Shown here: piece after piece, positions 24,718 through 32,563 of the stretch | Layout: every line of letters begins with the position of its first letter | Position numbering within the stretch: position 1 is the first letter of the stretch | NCBI RefSeq assembly: GCF_900129855.1 | Contig: NZ_LT670819.1 | Span: 3,162,001-3,226,000 of the forward strand | Length of the DNA stretch: 64,000 bases | Direction of reading: 5' to 3' | Source: Streptomyces sp. 3214.6 | Lineage (GTDB): Bacteria > Actinomycetota > Actinomycetes > Streptomycetales > Streptomycetaceae | Made by a program: the position numbers and the translations under genes | Notes under the pieces: generated by a model | Seen by the model: the letters and a program-made list of their open reading frames with translations, nothing else | What the model was told of the DNA's origin: nothing | Database searches by the model: none

Positions 24718-26145
24718 ATGTACTTCAGTGAGCTCTTCGAGGTCGAGTACAAAGCCGAGTACGACTGGTTTGATCCAATTCTGGAAAACGACACGCTTCT
24801 CTTCGTAGATCCTTTCCTGATCTTCGCTGACAAGCAACAAGATTGGCAGGAAGCCTACGCTGAAATCATGCGCTACTTCCAGTCCGCCTTTGACTTGCTG
24901 GCGCGTAGTAAGCTGAATCGAAAGCACCAGTTCTATAGGCGCGCTCTGACTCTGATGGAGTTTCCAGAACCTCGAGAGTTCAGGTTGGGTTTCGCAAGCA
25001 AGAATGCGGCGGGGTCGGGTTCTGGCCCGGGACTTGCTTCCAAGGTGGTAGAAGCGATGTCTCAAGCAATCAACCGCGGGATCGAGGACATTGAACACTT
25101 CGAAGAACTCGGAATTCTTGTCTCGGGCATCAATAGAGACCGAATTTCTGACATCACATGCAATCTACTGAAGCCCAAACTGATCGCGTACACCCAAGAC
25201 GTTTGCAGTTCTTTCGACATTCCCATGCAAGTCAGGGAGGTCAAACACAGCCGCTACGACGACCTGCGGTCGCGATGGATGGACGACGATCACTTGGTTC
25301 CTGTGGATCCAGAGACGGACGAGCCAATTCTGCTTGTCCCGAAGCGATTCCTCAGAGAACTACCCACACTATCCTCGAACAGTTGGGGAGATTTCCTGGA
25401 CTCTTCACTGAGGGACGATCTAAACCTCAGCATCTCCGGAAGCATGAAGAAGGAGGATATCGTAGCGCTCGCACGCCAGAAGCCGGAGATTCTGCGCGAG
25501 TGGATTCGGTACACCGTCGAGCGAGGATCCTCTCCGTACGACGTGGACAAGGATCCAATGTTGCACGTTCAATGGCAGCGCCTCGCACAAACAGCCATGG
25601 ACGACGAAGCGCCACCAACGCCTCCTAATATCGACTCACCGGAAGCCCTTCTCGAATTCGCACAGTCTGCGGTTGCGCACTTCAGACACTGGGTCGAGGA
25701 CAAGGGTGGCTGGCGGGTATTCTGGCGCGACGTCAGAGAAATGAAGACTGTTCCCGAAACGAACATGCAGCTTCTCTTTCTAGGAGTGCTCGACCACTAC
25801 TGCGAACGAGCCGGGGTCATCCTAGACCGCGAGGTCGAGACAGGTAGAGGGCCCGTTGATTTTACATTCACTTCTGCAGGTAATTTGCGAATTCTCCTGG
25901 AGATGAAGAAGCTAACACACGGAGAATTCTGGAACGGGTTACACTCCCAAACTCCTATCTACATGGCGAGCCAAAACGTTGAACATGCGATATTCCTCGC
26001 AGTTCGTGACTCCACCTCTCAGGCCATGAAGGAGAGATGGAATAAGCTCGATCACGAAGCAAGCTTGGTTAGCGATCGAACCGATTCGATCATCGAAGTA
26101 GCTCGCATCGACATCACGCCCAAGAGTTCGGCCAGCAACTCTTAG
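24718..26145 (+). CDS. PD-(D/E)XK-type nuclease-like protein, 475 aa
   Basis: Unrecognised family. The N-terminal 340 residues (MYFSELFEVEYKAEYDWFDP, then LLFVDPFLIFADKQQDW) are of unknown fold. Residues 372-397 contain REVETGRGPVDF and LRILLEMKK: Glu372/374, Asp381, Glu395 and Lys397 make a good PD-(D/E)XK set, with a following Q-x-x-IYM segment (SQTPIYMASQN). ATG 24718 is immediately behind a ggggggg-acc site. GC content and codon use are visibly lower than in the flanking chromosome. It is followed 56 bp later by a membrane-anchored gene; a two-gene defence cassette is inferred. Confidence 0.7.
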   Translation: MYFSELFEVEYKAEYDWFDPILENDTLLFVDPFLIFADKQQDWQEAYAEIMRYFQSAFDLLARSKLNRKHQFYRRALTLMEFPEPREFRLGFASKNAAGSGSGPGLASKVVEAMSQAINRGIEDIEHFEELGILVSGINRDRISDITCNLLKPKLIAYTQDVCSSFDIPMQVREVKHSRYDDLRSRWMDDDHLVPVDPETDEPILLVPKRFLRELPTLSSNSWGDFLDSSLRDDLNLSISGSMKKEDIVALARQKPEILREWIRYTVERGSSPYDVDKDPMLHVQWQRLAQTAMDDEAPPTPPNIDSPEALLEFAQSAVAHFRHWVEDKGGWRVFWRDVREMKTVPETNMQLLFLGVLDHYCERAGVILDREVETGRGPVDFTFTSAGNLRILLEMKKLTHGEFWNGLHSQTPIYMASQNVEHAIFLAVRDSTSQAMKERWNKLDHEASLVSDRTDSIIEVARIDITPKSSASNS

Positions 26146-26201
26146 CGAAAGGCGCCTAGGAATCTTCGCGCCCGGCATGCTCAGAATAGAAGGAAGATCT
26201 T

Positions 26202-26780
26202 GTGGCGGATCCTTGGGAGATTGCTTCAGGAATCGGCGCAGTGGCGTCCGTAGGTGGGGCTTGGGCAGTCTATAGAGGACAAACGAGGCAGGTGGACTAC
26301 GAGCTCGCTCGAACTCTGCACCTCGACCTCACCAGCGGCGAAGTCGCTATAGCGCGGGACGTACTTACCAATTTTCGCCTGGGCCGAAGGCCGTATTCCC
26401 CTGACGTGCTCTCCGCATACTTCACAGTACTGTGGTGCTTTGAGCGAATCTTTCATGGCCGCCGGTCCATGATTCGTTCTCGCCTCGATCGGTGGAAAAG
26501 TAGCGCGCCTGTCCGCTTCCTGGATGATGCACTGTGCAAGCACGTTGCGAGCTGGGAAAGGAACCTTCCCGCCCTTCGCAGCATGTTGGTGACTGCACTC
26601 GACGAAAGTCATGGCGGGGAACTTCACGACAAAGGCCTGACAACAAACTTCGAGAAGCTTGCACAGGCGCTGCACGCATCTGGAGTCATGCCTTCAGCCG
26701 GCCCGTCACTAGGTACCAGGCCTGCCCAGGTTGAACCTCGCCCAACCGCCGCGCGTCCGACCTCACCTTCAGCAGAGTGA
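26202..26780 (+). CDS. Membrane-anchored small protein paired with the nuclease-like gene
   Basis: 192 residues: an N-terminal hydrophobic segment (IASGIGAVASVGGAWAVYRG), then a helical soluble part (LTSGEVAIARDVLTNFRLGR, VLSAYFTVLWCFERIFHG). A Pro/Ala-rich tail follows. The GTG at 26202 has GAAGGAAG ten bases upstream. Unrecognised. Its position behind the PD-(D/E)XK gene on the same strand suggests a partner, sensor or effector anchored at the membrane. Confidence 0.6.
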   Translation: MADPWEIASGIGAVASVGGAWAVYRGQTRQVDYELARTLHLDLTSGEVAIARDVLTNFRLGRRPYSPDVLSAYFTVLWCFERIFHGRRSMIRSRLDRWKSSAPVRFLDDALCKHVASWERNLPALRSMLVTALDESHGGELHDKGLTTNFEKLAQALHASGVMPSAGPSLGTRPAQVEPRPTAARPTSPSAE

Positions 26781-26931
26781 GATCACCGCAACGGTGCGTC
26801 CCCGTCCCCGCACTCAGTAACCCTCGGACGACCTCATATACCCGGAGGATCGTGGACTACTCGTGGACTGGTATGCACCACGCGACTGCTTGCGAGACGC
26901 TGACCAGCGCCGATGCTGGGTGCTGCAAAGC

Positions 26932-26974
26932 CCTCCGGAGCCGTGTGCGCAGGTTCGAATCCTGCCGGGGGCAC
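26932..26974 (+). other. 43-bp att copy: right end of the first element, left end of the second
   Basis: Identical to the 3' half of tRNA-Arg at 5257-5299. Only the 3' half is present, so no functional tRNA is encoded here. A second integrase system begins about 1.2 kb to the right, so this copy probably serves both elements. No third copy was found further right. Confidence 0.92.
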
Positions 26975-27026
26975 TCCAGCTGGACCAGCACCGCAAGGTT
27001 GCTGACCTGCTGAAGTGCCAAGCATG

Positions 27027-27061
27027 AAGACCTGGACCCAGTCCCACTGAGTCCAGGTCTT
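27027..27061. terminator. Hairpin near the att junction
   Basis: aagacctggac (27027-27037) pairs with gtccaggtctt (27051-27061), an 11-bp perfect stem followed by tgtcgttgtt. Confidence 0.65.
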
Positions 27062-27280
27062 TGTCGTTGTTACGCACGGGTCGCGATAGACCTGCGATAG
27101 AGACCGCAGGCCGGACAGGTATGCACGTGAGCCCGCCCCTGGCCGGCGGCGACGGTGAAGCAGCGGGCAGACCTTGACCCCTCTCCCCGAAGATCATGGT
27201 CCACCCGCCACACGCCCCAGGACACCGCTGGGCTCGTGATGGGGCGCACTCGCCAGGGCCCGACCCTAGCCATCAGGGCC

Positions 27281-28090
27281 TCAGGGCCACACGTCAGTCA
27301 CTTCCGCCTGGCGAACCTCACTGCTTCTGGCCTCAGTAAAAGCCACGGTGTTAAGGCGGCGTGAAGTGTCAACATCCCCCCACGCATATCCAACGAGACT
27401 CCCGCTCTGCCCCACATTCCCCTTGCTGTAACACAACCAGTTTTGACGCATCTCGTGGATTTCCTGCACCCCATTCCCCTGTTGCCATACACACTGCAGC
27501 ACATGACCCCTCTTCGTGGGTTGCTGCAGTTCCAGCGCCCACGGGTTGATCCTCGCACGCGAACGTGGCGCTCCGAGATCGGCCACATCCGGCCGTTTCG
27601 GGGCCGCCAAGATGATGACGGATTGGTCCCAAGGAGAGTCGATGCATGCAGCATCTTCGCTACTCGGCGCCGACCATGGCATGAACCAGCAGGGGTCATG
27701 GATCTTCGAGTCCGGAGTGCTGCAGCGAAGAGCACTAGGGTCATTGGTTCCAGCCGCCCTGGTCCAGCAATCACCCCCGGCAAGATGGGCGGACTCCGTG
27801 AAGGGGGGAATTAAGTCACCCGAGGCCGTGACAAGGTGTACGTAATGGACGCTAGTGGCACCCACAGGGGGCGGCTTGGCAGAGCATCTCACAGCAACTT
27901 GCTGGACTACCACACCGACCGCCGCCACAACGATTACGCCCAGCAGCTTCTTGAAGTGAACGGCAGCCCACCGATACAGCCGCACCAGACGACTGCGACC
28001 GGGGCCGTCTTCCACAGAATTTGGGGGCATCACGTCACAAGCATTTGCGACCTGCGGTGCTGAGGCATGCCCGCCACGCGAAGCCATCAC
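27281..28090 (-). CDS. Membrane-anchored hypothetical protein
   Basis: Up to 269 residues. One hydrophobic segment near residue 48 (LLGVIVVAAVGVVVQQVAV) precedes an outer domain of about 200 residues with several Cys (GGDCWTRAAG, ALRCSTPD, DPCWFMPW, AACIDS, LQCVWQ, NWLCYSKG), suggesting disulfides in an exported domain. The start is uncertain; ATG 28030 (MPPNSVEDGPGRSRLV) is the better-looking one. Unrecognised. It lies between the att copy and the broken integrase. Confidence 0.5.
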   Translation of the reverse strand: MMASRGGHASAPQVANACDVMPPNSVEDGPGRSRLVRLYRWAAVHFKKLLGVIVVAAVGVVVQQVAVRCSAKPPPVGATSVHYVHLVTASGDLIPPFTESAHLAGGDCWTRAAGTNDPSALRCSTPDSKIHDPCWFMPWSAPSSEDAACIDSPWDQSVIILAAPKRPDVADLGAPRSRARINPWALELQQPTKRGHVLQCVWQQGNGVQEIHEMRQNWLCYSKGNVGQSGSLVGYAWGDVDTSRRLNTVAFTEARSSEVRQAEVTDVWP

Positions 28091-28122
28091 CTAGATGACA
28101 GAGCCTCAGTCCGTCTGGCCGC

Positions 28123-28163
28123 GCCCTTTGGGATCATACTGGTCGAATCTGACCCCAAAGGGC
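28123..28163. terminator. Terminator hairpin downstream of the second integrase
   Basis: gccctttggg (28123-28132) pairs with cccaaagggc (28154-28163), 21 bp before the integrase stop region as read on the minus strand. Confidence 0.6.
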
Positions 28164-28183
28164 ACAACCGAGACCGCAGTCAA

Positions 28184-29641
28184 CTACCCGATCGACCCCT
28201 CCGCTGGCCAATCAAGTTCCCGTTCGATCTTCAGGTTCATCGCGGCTTCCTGACCGTAGATGCATCCCTCGTAGACGCGGTGGATCACCTCGGGCGAGTT
28301 GCCCACCCGACGGGCAACCTCGGCCACGGGCACCCCGGCGTTCAGCCACATCGTGATGCAAGTGTGGCGTAGGTCGTAGGGGCGACCGCCCAGGATGGAC
28401 GACTGGAGGTCGGGCGGGAGCGCGTATTCCCGAGCGTCCTTCCAGACCCGCCAGTACGTGCTGCTCCCCACGAGACCGAGCCGCTCGTTGGTGAACAGCC
28501 GGCCGTCCTTGGCCGTGCCGAACTCCTCCAAGTGGGCGCGGAGCATCGCGACCAGGGGTGGGGGGATCGGGACGGGGCGGTCGGAGTTGGCCTCCCGGGA
28601 CTTGAGCCCGCGTTTGTCGTGACGCTCGCCGCTGTTGGTCCACCTCTTGCCCGCCACGGGGTGGGTGTGGCGGAGGGGCAGGGTTCCCCACCCCTGCGCT
28701 GGGAGGTAGCAGTCCGACTTCTTCAGTCCGACCGCTTCACTCGGCCGGAGGGCGGCAAAATACATGACCCCATAGAAAGCGACCAGCCGGCGTCCCTTCT
28801 TTCGGTCCCATGTGCCCACATAGGAGACCGCGGCGAGCAACTGAGCCGCTTGCGTCTTGTTCACCAAGACACGAGGATCGACGCGATCGGACGCGGATTT
28901 CTTCACCGGCTTGAGCGCCGACAACGGATTCCCAGCCAGGAGTTTCCTCTCAATCGCGTATTCCACAGCGGTATTCAATGCGCACCGCCTACGCCGCGCC
29001 GTTTCGCCAGCAGCAGGGCTGCCGTCAAGCTTGAACGAGAGCCGATAATGAACGCCCCTCAAGACTTTCGGGTCTTCCAACGCCGAGACGGGCAGGGATT
29101 TCTTCACGAGCCATTCATAGGCGTCCTAGAATTCGTCCGGTGGTTCCAACTCGGCGGTTCCCGGGACAACGGCCCAGCGAAACGCAAGACGCAAATCCTC
29201 ATCTTCGGGAACCTGCCCGCCCTGCTCCACCAGAGCCAGGGTGACGGCCGCAAGACCGTCAGCAATCCCCTCTCTCGTCTTGGCCGCCGCCGTGGGCCAG
29301 CGCATCGCCATGTACTCACGACAGAACGTGAACCAGAGCATCTCTTCTCGGACATCAGCAGCCTGCACGACGGCGCGGACTTCAGATTCAGGCAAGCCGT
29401 CCTTAATTCGGAAGGACTCACCGCGCTTTATGCCGAGCCACAACTCGGAACGCCGTGTATCTGCAAGCCCAACAGTGGCAAACGTCTTGCTGCTGACCTT
29501 TCCACCGACGATCCAGCGGAGCTGATACGGGCGGGTTTTACTCTGAGCCTTGGTCACGTTCCAGAGACGTACATCAAGGGAGAACTCGTCCGGGTCCGAG
29601 CCGCTGGACTGCTCAGACCCGGATTCCTGGCCCTTCGTCAC
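28184..29641 (-). pseudogene. Tyrosine recombinase interrupted by an in-frame amber codon
   Basis: Homologous along its length to the first element's integrase. The N-terminal part ends ...LEPPDEF, then TAG at 29126-29128. The same frame continues DAYEWLVKKSLPVSALEDPK through Arg in AALRPSEAVGL, DLRHTCITMWLN and a Tyr in VIHRVYEGCIYGQ. There is no frameshift, only the stop. GTG 29641 overlaps the xis stop as GTGA, as in element one. Unless suppressed, only a truncated protein is made; an internal restart could give the catalytic part alone. Confidence 0.85.
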
Positions 29642-29829
29642 GCTGCTTCCTCTCGCGATTCCAGCCAGCGATCCAGTTCGGAGCGTCGAATTCGCACGGC
29701 GCCATTCGGGAGCTTGATCGCCTTCGGGCCCTTCTTGCACTGACGCCAGCGATAGAACGTCGCTCTCGGCACTCCGATTTCCTCAACTACCTGGGGAATG
29801 GTCAGCATTTCGTCGCGGGACTTGGCCAC
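29638..29829 (-). CDS. xis: Excisionase of the second element
   Basis: 63 residues, MAKSRDEMLTIPQVVEEIGV then PRATFYRWRQCKKG and LPNGAVRIRRSELDRWLE: the same winged HTH as the first Xis. ATG 29829 is preceded by AAGGAG. It overlaps the integrase by four bases. Confidence 0.85.
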   Translation of the reverse strand: MAKSRDEMLTIPQVVEEIGVPRATFYRWRQCKKGPKAIKLPNGAVRIRRSELDRWLESREEAA

Positions 29830-29888
29830 GGCGAGACTCCTTGGTTGGTGAACGGTCAGGACGGGACCGGACTGCCCCCTCCCGGAGC

Positions 29889-30105
29889 TCCGCTACTGCC
29901 GCTACTCCGCTACCGCGCAGGTCAGGCGGGGTGTTTTGGTAGCGGATGGGGTAGCGGTAGCGGATGTGTGCCGCCACCGGCCCGGGGTGGGTGTGGGCCG
30001 GTGGCGAGGTGGAGGTAGCGGATCTTTGCCGCTACCTCGGGGGGTTGCCGCTACCTCGGCGGGTGCTGTGACCTGCGGGGTAGCGGAGGTAGCGGAGGTA
30101 GCGGA
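29889..30105. repeat. Iteron-like array, twelve GTAGCGG copies
   Basis: The 7-mer gtagcgg or its complement ccgctac appears twelve times in 217 bp: three inverted copies at the left, three direct around 29939-29963, one facing pair at 30015/30029, another inverted copy near 30047, and three direct copies 9 bp apart at the right end. No gene is present. Placed between xis and the replication genes, it looks like an iteron origin. Confidence 0.75.
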
Positions 30106-30108
30106 CGT

Positions 30109-31263
30109 CTAGAAGCCGGGGGCGGGGCAGTACCGGTTCCAGGCGTCGGCGAGGTCGTCGGCGTAGTAGCCCTTGAGGACTGCCCCGCCGCTCTTGATGT
30201 TCCGGGCAACGATGGGCTCGTTAGCGCCGGTCATGTACTCGCGGAGCATCCGGGCCAGGCCACGGGAGTCGAGCGGGCGGCCGTCCATGTCGCCCCAGGG
30301 CGATTCGTCCAGCGACCGGAGCTGTTCGAGGACCACGGCGGTGGGTAGGCGAGCGATGTCGCCGAAGACGTGGTCACGCAGGTCGGTCAGGAGCCGGATC
30401 CCGAGACTGGCCTTGTCGTCGCTCTCGGCGGCGGTAACGAGTTCGACGCAGGCGGCGCGGGCGCGGTCGGGCCAGGTGCCGCCGGCGGCGTCGGCGACGG
30501 CGAGGAGGGGTTCCCAGACGTCGGCGGGCCGGTCGGTGACGCCGTCGGGCATGACGGGGAAGGCTCCGGTGATGCGGTCGCGGACGGGGTCGGCCCAGGT
30601 GGCGAGCCGGTCGCGGAGGGCGTGGCCCTCGGTGGTGTGGAGGCGGGAGCGGAACGGCTCGACCTTCTCGGAGCGGGCACGGCGGCGCATGCGAATGACG
30701 ACGGAGCGGGTCAGGATCGTGTCGGGCAGGTTGCCCAGTCCGGCGACGGCGAGCGCGCAGTACGAGGGGAAGGCGACGACGGACTGGTTGCCTGCGCCGT
30801 CGCTGACGCACCGATAGGTGACGCCGGAACGTCGGTGGCCCGCGTTGATGAAGCCGCGCAGCTCCTCGTTCTCCCCGGCCTTGGGGCCGAAGACGGTGTC
30901 GATCTCGTCGAAGAGGATGGTGGGCCGCCCTTCCCCGCCGGAGACGGCGCGGAAGAGGGCGGCCGGGGAGGCGTTGACCGCGACCATCGGGGCCGGGACC
31001 AGGGTCTCCACGATCTCCAGGGCGCGGGACTTGCCTGAGCCGGGCTCCGGAGAGAGGAAGGCCAGGCGCGGGGTTGCGTAGAAGGTGTCGAGGAGATGGG
31101 CATGGGCGTCCCACAGAGCGACGGCGACGTAGGCGGCCTCGCTGGGGAAGACGTTGAACCGGCGGTGGAATGCCTCGACCGCGTCGAGGACGGCCGCTCC
31201 CTCCGGCGTCTGCTCGGGGGCATCGGGCACGGCGGGCGCGGGGTTGAGGGTGGTGAGGGTCAT
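30109..31263 (-). CDS. DUF3631 ATPase / helicase-like replication protein
   Basis: 384 residues. Walker A is FLSPEPGSGKSRALEIVE, Walker B PTILFDEIDTVFG, and an arginine-rich segment follows (TRSVVIRMRRRARSE). The C-terminal part (LRSLDESPWGDMDGRPLDSRGLARMLREY) is the DUF3631 domain often fused to or following primase-polymerases in actinobacterial mobile elements. The ATG overlaps the upstream stop as ATGA, coupling it to the small gene before it. Likely a replication helicase acting at the iterons. Confidence 0.85.
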   Translation of the reverse strand: MTLTTLNPAPAVPDAPEQTPEGAAVLDAVEAFHRRFNVFPSEAAYVAVALWDAHAHLLDTFYATPRLAFLSPEPGSGKSRALEIVETLVPAPMVAVNASPAALFRAVSGGEGRPTILFDEIDTVFGPKAGENEELRGFINAGHRRSGVTYRCVSDGAGNQSVVAFPSYCALAVAGLGNLPDTILTRSVVIRMRRRARSEKVEPFRSRLHTTEGHALRDRLATWADPVRDRITGAFPVMPDGVTDRPADVWEPLLAVADAAGGTWPDRARAACVELVTAAESDDKASLGIRLLTDLRDHVFGDIARLPTAVVLEQLRSLDESPWGDMDGRPLDSRGLARMLREYMTGANEPIVARNIKSGGAVLKGYYADDLADAWNRYCPAPGF

Positions 31264-31640
31264 GCGGCGGCGCTCCTGTCGTCGGCCTTCAGAGGGCAGA
31301 GGTCACGGTGGTGGTCGTACTCGGCGACCAGCGCGGCCACGGCGCGCTGTCCGGTGGCGGTGCCGGTCTGGCCGCAGCGGCAGGCGTATGTGGCGGTGGG
31401 GGTGTCTGCGTAGCGCTTGGACCAGCGGGCGCCGTCGTAGTGGTGGCGGTAGACCGGTGCGGCGTAGATCCGGATCCCGGGCCGCTCCGGCGTCGGGTCG
31501 TCCAGGTCGCGGGGCCCGGCAGCGCTGGCGAACTGGTCAGAGCGTCGAAGGACTGAAAGGACGCCTTCGGCGACGACCTTCGCCGCCCCACCCCAGTCGG
31601 CGGCCGGCCCCGGTTCGGCGGCCATCGGGCCGGTGGTCAC
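31260..31640 (-). CDS. Small protein of the primase operon, 126 aa
   Basis: VTTGPMAAEPGPAADWGGAA, then a helical part, RIYAAPVYRHHYDGARWSKRY and CRCGQTGTATGQRAVAALVAEYDHHRDLCP. The single CRCG plus H/C at the end suggests a weak Zn site. The GTG overlaps the primase stop (GTGA) and its own stop overlaps the next ATG (ATGA): three genes in tight coupling. Function unknown. Confidence 0.65.
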   Translation of the reverse strand: MTTGPMAAEPGPAADWGGAAKVVAEGVLSVLRRSDQFASAAGPRDLDDPTPERPGIRIYAAPVYRHHYDGARWSKRYADTPTATYACRCGQTGTATGQRAVAALVAEYDHHRDLCPLKADDRSAAA

Positions 31641-32554
31641 GACGCCCTCTCCAGGCCGGCGTGCGCGAACCCGTTGGTGACGGCCCGCTCGGCGTAGGCC
31701 TGCGGGACGCCCATGGATACAGCGGTGTCGATGATCTGCTGTGCGAGGGCGTCCAGGCCGCACGGGCCGGGGCAGGCGGTGTGCTGGGAGGCGAGGAACC
31801 GGGCAACGCCGTAGGCCTGGCTTCCGGCGCCCTGCTCGCGGCACGCGAAGACCTTGGCCACGCCCCGGTTCAGGCCGGTGCGGACGTAGGCGTCGGTGTG
31901 GCGGCAGCCGGTGGCCACCGACCGGTCCCAGCGGGCTCGGCCCGGTGACGAAGAGTCCACCCCCGCCCCCGTGCGCGGCGGGGTGGTCTCTTCCTTCCCG
32001 ACCAGGGCGCGGACGGCATCCGGCATCCGGGCCATGTGACCGGTGCCGTTGCCGAGCCAGCGGGCGTAGGACATCCGGGATTTGATGTCGGTGCCCGGGC
32101 GGACCTTGTTCGCGGACTGCATGGCGCCCCGGTAGATCCAGTGCTCTCCACGGGTGCTCGGCACGGTCAGGGTGGCGGGCAGATGCTCACGGGCCCAGGC
32201 GACGGCGGCGGCGTTGTCGAGGTCGACCACGGTCAGGTGGGCACCGCCGGGGTGGTAGCCAACTGCCCCGGCCCCGGCCCAGGCCCCCCGCCACCACATG
32301 GAGACGATCGTTCGGGGGTCGGTGGTGGCGGCAGCCCAGGCGTGGCAGGGCCGGGGGCAGGTGCAGGGGCCGGGGGTCTTCATGTTCGGCCGGCCGCCGC
32401 ACGCCCCGTCCTGGCAGGTGGGGCAGTTGGCGAAGGGCCGCTTGTCGCGCCCCAGCGGCAGCACAGGCAGGCCGTCGGCCGCCAGCGCGAGCGCGGTTTC
32501 CAAGAGCGGGCGGGTGCTGTCACGGTCTCGCCCGATGTCGGCGGGATGGGTCAT
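31637..32554 (-). CDS. Bifunctional DNA primase/polymerase (Prim-Pol, N-terminal domain)
   Basis: 305 residues. ALALAADGLPVLPLGRDKRP is the domain's opening. A Cys cluster follows (CPTCQDGACGG...CTCPRPCHAWA), then the catalytic acid pair in LTVVDLDNAAAV and STRGEHWIYRG. Prim-Pol domains synthesise primers in plasmids and phages. The ATG lies 10 bp from the end of an insertion sequence and has no recognisable ribosome site of its own, so the IS has probably removed the native leader and perhaps some N-terminal codons. Confidence 0.82.
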   Translation of the reverse strand: MTHPADIGRDRDSTRPLLETALALAADGLPVLPLGRDKRPFANCPTCQDGACGGRPNMKTPGPCTCPRPCHAWAAATTDPRTIVSMWWRGAWAGAGAVGYHPGGAHLTVVDLDNAAAVAWAREHLPATLTVPSTRGEHWIYRGAMQSANKVRPGTDIKSRMSYARWLGNGTGHMARMPDAVRALVGKEETTPPRTGAGVDSSSPGRARWDRSVATGCRHTDAYVRTGLNRGVAKVFACREQGAGSQAYGVARFLASQHTACPGPCGLDALAQQIIDTAVSMGVPQAYAERAVTNGFAHAGLERAS

Positions 32555-32563
32555 GCTGGATTC

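Larger units (their letters stand above)
5257..26974. mobile_element. Actinomycete integrative and conjugative element (AICE), 21.7 kb
   Basis: Bounded by the 43-bp direct repeats in tRNA-Arg. It carries the full AICE set on the minus strand: integrase and excisionase, RepSA-type replication initiator, Spd-type membrane proteins and an FtsK-type transfer ATPase. These are followed by regulators and about 8 kb of lower-GC cargo. All core genes look intact, so it may still excise and transfer. From memory, S. coelicolor carries a related element next to its own hom-lysA region, so this tRNA is a recurring hotspot. Confidence 0.9.

Noticed and set aside
26889..26974. Second tRNA-Arg
   Set aside because: Only the 3' half matches; there is no acceptor 5' strand or D arm, so it is an att copy.
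27155..27845. Plus-strand ORFs opposite the membrane-anchored protein
   Set aside because: Short, no ribosome sites, no hydrophobic or conserved pattern; the minus-strand frame is longer and has a membrane segment and ordered Cys.
29889..30105. CRISPR array
   Set aside because: Repeats are 7 bp, in mixed orientation and irregular spacing, without unique spacers. Iterons fit better.
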